Assembly (NCBI RefSeq): GCF_045679555.1
Contig: NC_092099.1
Span: 7,250,576 to 7,314,575 of the forward strand
DNA from: Salvelinus alpinus
Taxonomy: Eukaryota > Chordata > Actinopteri > Salmoniformes > Salmonidae
Direction of reading: 5' to 3'
DNA: 64,000 nucleotides
Shown: positions 12,531 through 23,675 of the stretch, piece by piece
Position numbering within the stretch: position 1 is the stretch's first letter
How the letters are laid out: the number at the start of each line of letters is the position of its first letter
The notes under the pieces: generated by a model
Databases searched by the model: none
What the model was told of the DNA's origin: nothing
What the model saw: the letters and a program-made list of their open reading frames with translations, nothing else
Made by a program: the position numbers and the translations under genes

Positions 12531-15500
12531 CTGCACACACAGAAAACTTTGCTTTAGAAATATGGTCCTGTTATTACTCCAATTATAACATATGTCCCTA
12601 TTAATTTGAATTAGTTTTAAATGGTGTAACACTAGAAGAGCCGAGACAGTCATTTTGACTGCATATGACAGTAATTGAAATCTCTGCCATTTTTACATCA
12701 TGCACCCCCTCAGTCCTTGACTTTTCCTAAATAAGTCTATTTAAAGCCATTTCTGTATGGACCTTGCTTTGTGCACGGGGGCATTGTCATGCTGAAACAA
12801 GAAAGGGCTTTCCCCAAACTGTTGCCACAAAGTTAGAAGCACAGAATCGTCTAGAATGTCATTGTATGCTGTAGCGTTACGATTTCCCTTCACTGGAACT
12901 AAGGGGCCTAGCCCGAACCATGAAAAACAGCCCCAGGCCATTATTCCTCCTCCACCAAACTTCGCATTGGGGCAGGTTGTGTTCTCCTGGCATCCGCCAA
13001 ACCCAGATTTGTACGTCGGACTGCCAGATGGTGAAGCGTGAGTCATCACTTCAGAGAACGCGTTTCCACTGCTCCAGAGTCCAATGGCGGTGAGCTTTAC
13101 GCCACTCCAGCCGACGCTTGGCGTTGCACACAGTGATCTTAGGCTTGTGTGAGGCTGCTATGGAAACCCATTTCATGAAACTCCCGACAAACAGATATTA
13201 TGCTGACGTTGCTTCCAGAGGCAGTTTGGAACTCGGTATTGAGTGTTGCAACAGAGGACAGACGGTTTTTACACGCTACGCGCTTCAGTACTCAGCGGTC
13301 CAGTTCTGTGCGCTTGTGGCGCCTACCACTTCACAGCTGAGCCATTGTTGCTCGTAGACGTTTCCACTTCACAATAACAGCTCTAGCAGAGCATAAATTT
13401 GACGAACTGACTGACATCCTATGACACTGACATGTTGAAAGTCACTGAGCTCTACAGTAAGGCCATTCTACTGCCAATGTTTGTCTATGGAGATTGCCTG
13501 GCTGTGTGGTCGATTTTATAATAATTCAGCAACAGGTGTGGCTGAAATAGCAAAACCCACAAATTTGAAGGTGTGTCAACATACTTTTGTATATATAGTC
13601 TATAGGATCACACCTGTAATTGATCATTTGTTCTATTACTTTTGAGGCACAGCTGAGTGAACATAATTTGCCTTATTTTTTATTTCACTGGACTGATGGC
13701 CTGCATCTGATGGTCATTTTGAGGGGAGGGTGTAATCAGCAGTGAGGCTGCCCCTCTACTAACTCACCGTCCCCTCCGCTCTCCCTCCCTCCATTGACAA
13801 AAAGGGGACACTGTCTTCCAGCTGATGGCAAAACTCAAGTCGCACTGCATTATTTATGCCTCATGCACCAATTAATGTTCATCCGATGTCCAGATAAAGT
13901 GAAATATTACTCAAAATAAAAAATATTTAAAAAAGAGGCAAGCTTATAATAATAACGCAAGCTTATCGAAACACTTTGCTATACTCATTCATTGCAGCTG
14001 CAGTGTTGGTTGTAGCACATTTTATGGCTTATAAACATGTTGACAGTGCTGAATAACAAACATGAAATGACTCATAAACAGCAGTGCTTTGGTTTTAAAA
14101 GTTTCGAAATCTCACAGTATCAACTTTGCTGTGCACTCAAGGCTTCTTTTTATAGTCTATGGCTGGAGGAAACTGTGCAGACACGGTGATCTGAGCTATT
14201 TGATTGGCCAGCGGTAGTCCTGTAGGTGCACTTGATTTGTTGTCTGGGCCTGCCGGGTAGGCAGAGTTCTACCTTCAGACACATGAAATGGTTCAAAATG
14301 TGAACACTTTGCCTTCCCGACACTACGGTTGCTGAATCAAGTGCACCTACCGCTAACTGCACGAAATAAAACAAAAAATAGAAACTCCAAGGCTTAGTCA
14401 TTGGGTTTTTTACAGAAATGTTTGGTGATTGACTAGGAATGCTTTGGATATCGACCAGTCGACCAATGGGTTGGCGACCACTGCTATAGAGGCTTCTTTT
14501 TTCTTTGTTACCAGCTATGAAACAAAACGGCAGAAATACTTTGAAACCAGCTACTGCAGCATTTATTTTGCTATAAATGTGATCATACTTGACTATTTTT
14601 ATAAGTGAAATGCTCGGACTGTGGAGCACTGACCACCTGCCAATGTGGCTGGTGAAATAGACATCTTACCCGCCAATGCCAAAATATTCCCGCATTTGGC
14701 ACGTGGCTGGTGTTCATTTCAGGCCCTGCTGATGAATGCGTTTGTTTTCCATGATTGTGTTAGGTGTTTCTGTTTTGAATTTCTTATTTGAGGTGTGTAT
14801 TTTTGTAATTACAGGTCTCATCTGTAAAAGAGGCCTTGGCCTCAGCATTGGGAGGGGGGTCATACCAAGGATCATTTAGCTATTTGATTTGGAATTGTAG
14901 GACCCCTTAAGGTATCAAACAAATTAATAAAAAAATGCATTGATGAAACACTTAATTTACTTGGCCTTATTACAATTAGCCCATAGAAATGCATTGAATA
15001 ACAGCTTCATATATGGATAAACATAGTCCAAAACATTTCTAAAGGAAGTCTGTTCTGAAGTGTCTATCCTATATCGGAGAAATATAAGATAGATTTACCC
15101 CTCCTTTTAGCCACTAAACTGTCTCCATATATACTTCCATTCATCTTTTAAACAGAGTTGGCACTTATTTGAGTGCCTAATCAGGAGTCGACTGTATGGC
15201 GTGGCTCAGGGACCATTCAATGGAATAATCCATTCTAGGGCTCATTCAATGACCATAAACTCAGACAAGCACCCTACCTGCAGGGGAGACATGAGGGCAG
15301 CTGCTCATCTTCAACATCCTCAGCGTGTCGCTGCTGTTGGCCACCAGGACCTTCAGGGACGGGTCGTCCACCGGTGTGTCGTCGATCTTCAGAGATGACA
15401 GGGACTTGGAGTTGACAAACACCACCGTCAGGGCCGAGATGAAATGAGACTAAAGGAGGAAAACAAAATCAGTCAACAGGTAAATAAAATGGATGATTGC

Positions 15501-18500
15501 AGGTGTAGGGTATGACAAAGACCCAAAATCGTCAAAACATTGCACTAAATTCCGGAACATCGATACACAGTGGACTGTCATGGAATTGCCTTGAAAGAAT
15601 GAATGGAGAATGTGTTCAGGTTGAACTGGCTGCCCACCGCTCCACTGTGTAATTACAGGCTCAGTGTAAACGGTGGAATTTTGACTTAAAAAAAAACAGG
15701 AGCCAAAAGCTAATGGACAATCAAATCCTAGTTATAGAATTGTATTCACAATCGAGATTACACATTAGAATGCCAACCATTGTCATGGAACATTAGGTAC
15801 CAACATGGAGGACAGTTTCCTTAAATATACAGTGCATTCAGAAAATATTCAGACCCCTTGACTTTTTCCACTTTTTGTTACAGCCTTATTCTAAATTGGA
15901 TTACATTTCCCCCCCCCCATCAATCTACACAAAATACCTCACAATGACAAAGCAAAAACAGGTTATTATAAATTAAATCAAATGGAAATATGACATTTAC
16001 ATAAGTATTCAGGCCCTTTTTACTCAGTGCACCGTTGGCAGCGATTTAAACCTAGTCTTCTTGGGTGTGACACTACAAGCTTGGCACACCTGTATTTGGG
16101 GAGTTCCTCCCATTCTTCTCTGCAGATCCTCACAAGCTCTGCACAGCTATTTTCAGGTCTCTCCAGAGATGTTCAATCGGGGTCAAGTCCGGACTCTGGC
16201 TGGCCCACTCAAGTACAGCAGAGACTTGTCCTGAAGCCACTCCTGCATTGTCTTGGCTGTGTGCTTAGGGTTGTTGTCCTGTTGGAAGGTAAAACCTTCG
16301 CCCCAGTCTGAAGTTCTGAGCAGGTTTTCATCAAGGATCTCTGTACTTTTCTCCGTGCATCTTTCCCTCGATCCTGACTGGTCTCCCAGTCCCTGCCACT
16401 GAAAAACATCCCCACAGCATGATGCTGCCACCACCATGTTCCGTGGGGATGGCGCCAGGTTTCCTCCAGACATGACACTTGGCATTCAGGCCAAAGAGTT
16501 CTTGGTTTCATCAGACCAGAGAATCGTGTTTCTCATGGTCTAAGAATCCTTTAGGTGCCTTTTGGCAAACCCGAAGTGGGCTGTCATGTGCCTTTAACTG
16601 AGGAGTGGCTTCTGTCTGGCCACTCTACTTTAAAAGGCCTGATTGGTGGAGTGCTGCAGAGATGGTTGTCTTTCTAGAGGGTTGTCCCATCTCAACACAA
16701 ACTCTGGAGCTTTGTCAGAGTGGCCATTGGGTTCTTGGTCACCTCCCTGACCAAGACCCTTCTCCCCGATTGCTCAGTTTGGCCAGGAGGCCAGCTCTAT
16801 GAAGAGTCTTGGTTCCAAACTCCTTCCATTTAAGAATGATGGAGGTCACTGCAGACATTTTTTTGTACACTTCCCCAGATCTGTGCCTTGACACGAGCCT
16901 GTCACGGAGCTCTACGGACAATTCCTTCGACCTCATGGCTTGGTTTTTGCTTAGACATGCAGTGTAAACTGTGGGACCTTATATAGACAGGTGTGTGCCT
17001 TTCCAAATCAATTTACCACAGGTAGACTCCAACCAAGTTGGAGAAACATCAAGGATGATCAATGGAAACAGGATGCACCTGAGCTCAATTCTCTCATAGC
17101 AAAGGGTATGAATACTTTAAATAAGGTTTCTGTTTTTTTATAAGTAATACATTTGCAAACATTTCTAAAAACCTGTTTTCACTTTGTCATTATTGGGTAG
17201 TGTGTGTAGATTGATGTCGAAAAAGTCATGGGGTCTGAATACTTTCCGAATGCACTGTAAGGCCAATCTATGGCTCTGATTCCAACAGCCTGAGTGTAAG
17301 CTACCTTGGGCAACTCCATGAAGCTGGGTCTGGCCGTGGAGATGAGCCCTAGTGTCTTTAGTGAACAGTTCACCAGCTGGGAGAGAATGTCACAGGCTGC
17401 CTCTGCAGATTCCGTGCTGCTGTCCACCTAGAGGTAAAAAACAAACAATATATACATAAAAATATAAACGCAAAATGTTGGTCCCATGTTTCATGAGCTG
17501 AAATAAAAGATCTCAGATATTTGTTTACATCTCTGTTAGTGAGCATTTCTACTTTGCCAAGATAATCCATCCACCTGACATCTCTGTTAGTGAGCATTTC
17601 TACTTTGCCAAGATAATCCATCCACCTGACAGGTGTGGCATTTCAAGAAACTGATTAAACAGTATGATCATTACACAGGTGCATCTTGTGCTGGGGACAA
17701 AAGACCACTCTAAAATGTGCAGTTTTGTCACCAACGCCACAGATGTCTCAAGGTGAGGGAGCGTGGCATGCTGACTGCAGGAATGTCCACCAGAGAATTC
17801 AAAATGTTAATTTCTCTATTATAAGGACTAATGCATTTATTTCAATTGACTGATTACCTTATATGAACTTTAGGGCAAACATTTTTGAAATTGTTGCATG
17901 TTGCATTTATATTTTTGCTCACCCAACACTTGACCTCTGATGCCAATCATAAAATTAAATCTTGATTTCGCATACCATTCTTAATCATAAACAAACAATT
18001 GCAGATTCCCCTCAATTTATTTTCAGCAGCGGTGGCAAAGTTGACGTAAGTAGTCCGCATGGACAATGGCACTGTCTCCAACAAGAATTTTAGAGGCACT
18101 CTTCTTGGTCGCAGACCAATTTTCCTGTTTCGAAGCATTTTGCAATGCGCATGACAGAAATTGTGCAGTTTAAAGCTAATTTCTTATGCTATCTGTGTGA
18201 CCTAAACCTAACATGAATGGGGGCCCCATGCCATTAATTTCTTTTTTAGATTCTCCCTTTTATTTTGGTTATTGTTAGTTCTCAAAGATTATCTTATTTA
18301 AAAAATATATAGCTCCGTTCTCTTCTCTACAAACTTTATATCTTGTTTTATTCGTCTAAGTTTATACTGAAAACGTTTTACTATCCCGAAAATATAAAAA
18401 TTGGAGTGGCTGCAACGATTAATGGACAAAGGGGAACCACTGAATTGTCTTTCCCACTCACTTTGAAGCTGACATACTGCAGGTGGTTCAAATGCCTCTT

Positions 18501-18866
18501 GATGATCTGTTTGATTAGGTCTGGGTGTGTCGCCTTCAGGTAAGAACTGGCAGGCTGGTTCAGCTCAAACTCAAAGCACCTCCATAGCTCGGGCATGTGG
18601 AAAGCTTGGTTCCAGCCGCGGCACACTTGCGAGGCGTACGCCCGGTCCAGAAGAGGCAGGAATTGAAAGATGTTGAGCAGGATCTCCTGAGGGAGCAGTG
18701 CCCAGTCGAAGCCAAACTCGCAGAGATCTACATCAGTCTCTTCTTCCTCCTCCTCCTCTTGGTGCTTCTCTTTGCTTGGCTGTAGCTTCCGCACCTTCTT
18801 GCAGGACTCGGTTGGGCCCTCGCTGGAAGAGCTGCAGGCGTCCTCATCTCCTTTCACCCTCTTCAT
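11890..18866 (-). CDS. fbxl3: FBXL3, F-box/leucine-rich-repeat protein (complete, 4 coding exons)
   Basis: FBXL3 is the substrate receptor of an SCF (SKP1-CUL1-F-box) ubiquitin ligase that sends cryptochromes CRY1/CRY2 for degradation in the nucleus and so sets circadian period. Coding exons are 18866-18462, 17427-17305, 15449-15278 and 12530-11890, giving 1341 nt and 446 residues (human 428). The extra length is an N-terminal acidic stretch with seven Glu (residues 37-43). The F-box lies at about residues 55-100 and LRRs fill the rest. The protein ends in PDMMPTW; in human FBXL3 that final Trp enters the CRY FAD pocket. The residues altered in the mouse After-hours and Overtime mutants are retained as Cys376 and Ile382. 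The start ATG lies one base after a 3' splice site, so a noncoding first exon is expected upstream, as in mammals. No frameshift or stop was seen. Which salmonid duplicate this is cannot be told. Confidence 0.96.
12541..12734. other. fbxl3 intron, no feature recognised
   Basis: Intronic sequence between the last exon's acceptor and a Tc1 remnant. Confidence 0.4.
12735..13598 (-). mobile_element. Tc1-like transposon, truncated, in fbxl3 intron
   Basis: The right terminus reads CATACTTTTGTATATATAG. The minus-strand transposase has decayed; the frame at 13049-12741 keeps [20 protein letters not shown] and [19 protein letters not shown], the latter with the second catalytic Asp. The C-terminal third and the other end are missing. 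Confidence 0.85.
13600..15277. other. fbxl3 intron, unclassified
   Basis: I recognise no intact element. A 159-codon frame at 14629-14150 looks spurious. It overlaps sequence containing GGTCGCCAACCCATTGGTCG, which I recall as a dispersed salmonid repeat without being able to name it. Confidence 0.4.
15278..15449 (-). CDS. fbxl3: fbxl3 third coding exon (172 nt)
   Basis: The acceptor CTTTAG precedes TCT CAT TTC, and the donor is GCAG/GTAGGG. The exon encodes the LRR segment beginning [15 protein letters not shown] and ending SSCPHVSPA, plus the first base of the next Gly codon. It was found by reading the spliced frame, because it is split from any ATG. Confidence 0.93.
15830..17257 (-). mobile_element. 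Tc1-like transposon, full length, dead, in fbxl3 intron
   Basis: The TA-flanked ends read CAGTGCATTCAGAAAATATT and ATACTTTCCGAATGCACTG. The 1428-bp length is normal. Minus-strand transposase pieces are the N-terminal helix-turn-helix ([20 protein letters not shown], 16936-16739) and [20 protein letters not shown] (16485-16183, with the second Asp). Frameshifts separate them. Confidence 0.88.
17305..17427 (-). CDS. fbxl3: fbxl3 second coding exon (41 codons)
   Basis: The acceptor CTCTAG precedes GTG GAC. The exon is in phase 0 and encodes the LRR-region segment containing [18 protein letters not shown] and RPSFMELPK. The donor is AAG/GTAGCT, weaker than its neighbours. A Tc1 remnant starts about 25 nt upstream of its acceptor and a full Tc1 begins 48 nt beyond its donor. 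Confidence 0.94.
17453..17921 (+). mobile_element. Tc1-like deletion derivative next to an fbxl3 acceptor
   Basis: TGAACA-family ends in decayed form (TACATAAAAATATAAACGC at left, TTTATATTTTTGCTC at right). It begins about 25 nt from the acceptor of the exon at 17427. It contains a 51-bp tandem duplication at 17527-17628. Confidence 0.75.
17527..17628. repeat. 51-bp tandem duplication
   Basis: Units 17527-17577 and 17578-17628 are identical, beginning ACATCTCTGTTAGTGAGC. This is a recent-looking local duplication inside the Tc1 remnant. Confidence 0.9.
17922..18461. other. fbxl3 intron, no feature recognised
   Basis: AT-rich intron sequence just past the donor of the first coding exon. No repeat end was recognised. 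Confidence 0.4.
18462..18866 (-). CDS. fbxl3: fbxl3 first coding exon (residues 1-135)
   Basis: It starts at the ATG at 18866-18864, just after an acceptor (CTATAG, then G before the ATG). It ends after AAA with a perfect GTGAGT donor at 18461. It encodes the acidic N-terminus and the F-box, with [19 protein letters not shown] at residues 58-76 and [11 protein letters not shown] just after. An in-frame ATG lies further upstream at 18911, but it falls inside the intron. Confidence 0.95.
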
Positions 18867-19090
18867 CCTATAGGGGGAGACACACAACAAGGTTTGGTGG
18901 GAATAATACATCGCAAATCATTGGCCTGCTGGCAATTAGTTTATTAAACACGGGATTTCGTACATTAAAATCACAGCATACAATGCCATAATTATAGAAG
19001 AATAACAGCCAGGTAACAATACTAAAAGGTGTCTTATTTTATTGCCTAATTGGAACTAATAACTGCTACTGCATTCCTGGCATACAACAT

Positions 19091-19592
19091 TGTTAGAGGA
19101 ATTTCATTCCTATGTGTTCGTTAACCAATTCAATTAAAACACTCTGTCCGTTTCTAAGAATTTGTAAGGTTCTTATTTGCATAAAATGGACAGAGACCAG
19201 CGACCAAATTAATCAATAGCGTTTATTCTCGAGAGCTCTGCTCATAATACCATATACATTGGTTTATATACCTCTCATTTCATCATATCCCTCCTCCTCT
19301 CAGACAATGACAATGCTGTTTTAAGTCTTCTCCTATGCCTACATTGCTTATCATATGCTACAACATGTTACACAATCTACTACAATCCCAACGGTTTCTC
19401 CCCTCCCTGGATGGGGACGAGACATCTTTCCTGTTGTTAGTTTCACAGTGGTCACAAGTTGTCTGTTAACACTTCCTCTTTGCCTATGTATAAACATTCT
19501 TCATCAGACAGGGTAGAATTCTGTTAGTTACAGTCCTATCATTACTTTTAAATGTATACATAATTTAGTCATTATACATAAAATCCATAACA
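19091..19592 (-). mobile_element. solo LTR (copy 1) with 5-bp target duplication
   Basis: On the + strand it runs from TGTTAGAGGAATTTC to AAAATCCATAACA, the TG...CA form. It is flanked by perfect AACAT duplications at 19086-19090 and 19593-19597. Reversed, it aligns with the LTR at 58054-58614 at both ends. An AATAAA-type signal sits at 19227-19222. No internal coding region is attached. Confidence 0.9.
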
Positions 19593-19827
19593 AACATTTT
19601 CACCGTTAACATTATATTAGTTAGGCAAGGGTAGGGAACGTCAAAAGTTCCGGTTTGGACACTAGTCTAGAGCGCCTGGTTAAAATTGTGTTTTCAATCT
19701 CTAAAATGGTTAATACTAGTGAGAAATGTGTGACTATTGAAAAAAGGATGAGTTTGCTTTGTTTACTATAATCCTAAATTACGATATTTAATTATTTCGC
19801 CATATCTAATTAACCCTCAAAACGTTA

Positions 19828-20127
19828 TACATCTGTGGCATTGTGTTGTGTGACAAAACTGCAAATTTTAGAGTGGCTTTTTATTGTCCTCTGCACAAGG
19901 TGAACCTGTGTAATGATCATGCTGTTTAATCAGCATCTTCAAATGCCACACCGGTCAGGTGGATGGATTATCTTGGCGAGGAGAAATGCTCACTAACAGG
20001 GATGTTAACAAAGTTGTGAACGAAATATGAGTTTTTTTGTGCGTATGGTACATTTCTGGGATATTTTATTTCAGCATGAAACATGGGACCAACACTTTAC
20101 ATGTTGAGTTTATATTTTTGTTCAGTG
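19828..20127 (-). mobile_element. Tc1-like end fragment (TGAACA-end family)
   Basis: It runs from CATCTGTGGCATTGTGTTGT to TTTATATTTTTGTTCAGTG. It is truncated at its left side. Confidence 0.75.
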
Positions 20128-20221
20128 TAGATTTAAGACTAAACTGTAACTCGTCCACTCGGGAACATTCACTGTCTTCTGGGTAAGCAACTCCAGTGTA
20201 AATTTGGCTTGTGTTTTAGGT

Positions 20222-21149
20222 AATCAAATCAAATTTTATTTGTCCCGTACCGTTAACTGCTTACTTACAAGCCCTTAACCAACAATGCAGTTAAGAAAAC
20301 ATTTACTAAATAAACTGAAGTTTAAAAAAAAAATGAAAAAAGGGTATACAGTATACGGGGGCCATTTGATTAATTGTTCAGCCGTCTTATGGCTTGGGGG
20401 TAGAAGCTGTTAAGAAGCCTTTTGGACCTGGACTCCAGTACCGCTTGCCGTACGGTAGCAGAGAGAACAGTCTGACTGGGTGGCAGGAAGCTTGGCACCA
20501 ATGATGTATTGGGCCGTAAGCACTACCCTCTGTAGTGCCTTACGGTCGGATGCCGAGCAGTTTCCATACCAGGCGGTGATGCAACAGGATGCTCTTGATG
20601 GTGCAGCTGTAGAACTTTTAGGATATGGGGACCCATGTTAAATCTGCCCGCCTTTTCCTTTAGTCCACAATCATCTCTGTCTTGCTCACGTTGAGGGAGA
20701 GGTTGTTGTACTGGCACCATACTGCCAGGTCTCTGACCTCCTCCCTATAAGCTGTCTCATCGTTGTCAGTTATCAGGCCTACCACCGTTGTGTCGTCAGC
20801 AAACATGATAGTGTTGGAGTTTTGCTTGGCCATGCAGTTGTGGGTGAACAGGGAGTACAGAAGAGGACTAAGCACACACCTCTGAGGGGCCCCGTGTTGA
20901 GGATCAGCATGGCAGATGTGTTGTTGCCTACCCGTACCACCTAGGCGCGGCCCGTCAGGAAATCCAGGATCCAGTTGCTGTGAGCTTTGTTGGCACTATG
21001 GTGTTGAATGCTGAGCTGTAGTCAATGAACAGCATTCTCACAAAAGGTTATCCTTTTGTCCAGAAGGGAAAGAGCAGTGTGGAGTGTTATTGAGATTGCG
21101 TCATCTGTGGATCTGTTGGGGCGGTATGCGAATTGGAGTGGGTCTAGGG
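20222..21149 (-). mobile_element. RSg-1-like LINE, 3' part (segment 1)
   Basis: The 3' tail (AATCAAATCAAATTTTATTT on + strand) leads into reverse-transcriptase sequence on the minus strand. The frame at 20875-20660 reads LSPLLYSLFTHNCMAKQNSN, then FADDTTVVGL, the catalytic FADD block, and NNLSLNVSKTEMIVD. It is interrupted at 21150 by a hAT element and resumes at 23063 (8 bp, 21142-21149, are the target copy). Confidence 0.85.
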
Positions 21150-23054
21150 CAGGGGTGTCAAAGTCAAATGGACGGAGGGCCAAATAAAAAATTTAGCTAC
21201 AAGCCGAGGGCCGGACTGTTCGAATGTTCATTGAAAAATTTTTAAATGACGCATATAGTCTAGTGAACCTAATTGAACCTACTGAAAACCTAACAAATAT
21301 ATTCCAATATGATCAGATAAATAAAGCAATATTTTCTTATGGCTCTGTCAGTAATCTTTAATTTTCAACAGACACAAAAGACAAATTTCCTTTATATAAA
21401 AATCCCCATAACATGAACATTAAATGAAAGAAACCGGTATTCAAGGCACCATCAGTAGCCTATATTTTCTATTTTAGCAAAAGTGGGCTAAATTTACTTC
21501 AAAGAAAAAAACAATAATAGCAATTTTCTATCATCCACTCAACTGAAATATTTTTTAAATATAATTGGATTGAAATACAATAAAATAAAGTGCAAAAATC
21601 TATTAATCAAAAACAACACTTTGTTTAAGGAGAAGTAACATGCAGTGAAAACAAATATTAAACTTTAACTTTTAAACTTGAACTGAGTAAAAACTCTAAA
21701 TATGTGATTGCACAGTAATGTTCACTTGTTTGAGGTTGAGGGTGATACTTGGTGGTGTCCCATCTTTTCCACAAGTTCATCAATGTTCGGGGTAAGGCTC
21801 TGAGCTGAGGAAATCCTCAGAATTGAGTGGAGATGTTCAGCAGTAAGTCGACTTCTGTGTGATGTTTTGTTCAGGTTCATCAAAGAAAACAGTTGTTCAC
21901 ACAGGTATGTGCTGCCAAACATAGACAACGTTTGAGCAGCCTGGATGCGCAGCTGGGGCATTGTGTCGGGGAGGAAACGGGCGAACTCCGCAGCACCCAC
22001 TGCCGCATATTTTGCCCTCAGTGCATCATTGCATTGGAGGTCAATCAACTCCATTTGGAGGTTTGGTGGTGAGCTTTCCACGTCAACAGCAAATGGGTTA
22101 CCGAGCAGTTCCAACCTGCTTTTTTGTGCTTCAAAGTCAGCAAATCGGCGTCGAAAGTCAGCGGCAAGCATACCTATTTTATCAGCCAACTGTGCGCTCG
22201 GGAACGCACTGGTAGAGAGCTTCTCTTTCATGGTCTGGCAGCTGGGAAAGTGGCTCAAATTTTCTTTCCGCATCTGCGTCTCCCACAGAGTCAGTTTGGT
22301 TTTAAATGCCTTCACTGTACTGTACATATCAGATATGACATGATCCCGACCCTGCAGCTGCAAGTTCATTGCATTCAGATGACTCGTAATGTCACACAGA
22401 AAAGCCATTTCACACAGAAACATTTCGTCTCGGAGTTGTGTTGTGTCTTTCCCTTTGCTGTCCAAGAACAGACAAATCTCCTCACGAAGCTCGAAACATC
22501 TTTGAAGCACCTTTCCCTGGCTTAGCCATCGCACCTCTGTGTGATAAGGCAAATCACCATGCTCCGTTTCTAACTCCGTCAGAAATGCCTTGAACTGGCG
22601 GTGATTCAAACCTTTGGCTCTGATAAAGTTAACTGTGCGCGTGATGATGCTCATTACATGCTCCATTTTCAAGGCTTTACCGCACAACGCTTCCTGGTGT
22701 ATGATACAATGATAAGCTGTCAGCTCACCTGTCGCGTTTTCCTCTTGCATCTTTTCCCGTATCTTCGCCACCAGTCCGCTCCTGTGTCCACACATCGCAG
22801 GTGCTCCGTCGGTTGTCAAACCCACGAGTTTTTCCCAAGGCAGCTCCATCTCATTTACACAGCAGCCTACTGCTCGGTGCGTCACCGTTGCATTGTGGGA
22901 AATGTAGTATTGGTGCGTGTAAAAGATCTGCGGGCTGCCGGCTTGCTGCGGTCTGCGGGCCGGTTCTAATAATAAATCAAGATCATCCCAGGGGCCGTAA
23001 AAAACCTTCTCGCGGGCCGGATGTGGCCCGCGGGCCTTGACTCTGACATATATG
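21150..23054 (-). mobile_element. hAT-like transposon inserted in the LINE, 8-bp target duplication
   Basis: The left end is CAGGGGTGTCAAAGTCAAAT, the classic hAT/Charlie start. The right end is a decayed complement finishing TTGACTCTGACATATATG. GTCTAGGG is duplicated perfectly at 21142-21149 and 23055-23062. The element holds one long minus-strand frame and about 570 bp of AT-rich noncoding DNA. Confidence 0.9.
21722..22885 (-). CDS. hAT transposase C-terminal part, GTF2IRD2/ZBED-like (387 aa, N-terminally truncated)
   Basis: This is an uninterrupted frame inside the hAT element. It starts within the catalytic region: TTDGAPAMCG (residues 23-32) carries a conserved Asp, and the YHCIIHQEALCGK Cys/His block and EVRWLSQGKVLQRCFELREE follow. 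The C-terminal hAT dimerisation segment is STYLCEQLFSLMNLNKTSHR. Fish and mammalian genes annotated as GTF2I-repeat protein 2 (GTF2IRD2) carry this same hAT-derived half. The BED zinc finger and the N-terminal catalytic region expected of a full hAT are missing, so it should not transpose. It may be noncoding debris or an exon; no intron or promoter evidence is visible. Confidence 0.75.
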   Translation of the reverse strand: MTHRAVGCCVNEMELPWEKLVGLTTDGAPAMCGHRSGLVAKIREKMQEENATGELTAYHCIIHQEALCGKALKMEHVMSIITRTVNFIRAKGLNHRQFKAFLTELETEHGDLPYHTEVRWLSQGKVLQRCFELREEICLFLDSKGKDTTQLRDEMFLCEMAFLCDITSHLNAMNLQLQGRDHVISDMYSTVKAFKTKLTLWETQMRKENLSHFPSCQTMKEKLSTSAFPSAQLADKIGMLAADFRRRFADFEAQKSRLELLGNPFAVDVESSPPNLQMELIDLQCNDALRAKYAAVGAAEFARFLPDTMPQLRIQAAQTLSMFGSTYLCEQLFSLMNLNKTSHRSRLTAEHLHSILRISSAQSLTPNIDELVEKMGHHQVSPSTSNK

Positions 23055-23062
23055 GTCTAGGG

Positions 23063-23535
23063 TTTCCGGGCGGATGGTATTGATGTGAGCCTTGATTAGC
23101 TTTTCAAAGTACTTCATGGCTACCGACGTAGTCATTTAGGCAGGTTACCTTCGCTTTCTTGGGCACAGAGACTATGGTGGTCTACTTGAAACATGTAGGT
23201 ATTACAGACTCGGTCAGGGAGAGGTTGAAAATGTAAACGTGCCAGTTGGTCCGCGCATGCTCAGAGTACACATCCTGGTAATCCGTCTGGCACTGCAGCC
23301 TTGTAAGTGTTGACCTGTTTAAAGGTCGTGCTCACATTGGCTACGGAGAGCGTGATCACACAGTCCTCCGGAACAGCTGGTGCTCTCATTGCATGCTTCA
23401 GTGTTGCTTGCCTCGAAGCGAGCTTAAAAGGCATTTAGCCTGTCTGGTAGGCTCGCAGCTAGGTTTTCCTTTGTAGTCCGTAATAGTTTGCAAGACCTGC
23501 CACACCGCACGAGTGTCAGAGCCGGTGGTAAATTA
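23063..23535 (-). mobile_element. RSg-1-like LINE, segment 2
   Basis: It resumes directly after the second GTCTAGGG copy, with TTTCCGGGCGGATGGTATTG onward. It continues the RT region of segment 1. It fades out near 23535. Confidence 0.7.
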
Positions 23536-23675
23536 ATTTCTGTGTCTGGTGGAAAGCAGACTGAACCAGGTTTTCCTCTAGGACTTTGCCTGTGCTTAGC
23601 TCCATTCCATTTATTTTTTATCATGAAAACCTCCCCAGCCATTAACAATTACAAGCATACCCATACCATGAAGCC

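Noticed and set aside
14150..14629. 159-codon minus-strand frame in an fbxl3 intron
   Set aside because: No domain, no splice support, and it overlaps dispersed-repeat-like sequence. It looks like a chance frame.
17527..17628. Possible CRISPR-like direct repeat
   Set aside because: Only two adjacent units with no spacer, inside a transposon remnant of a vertebrate genome.
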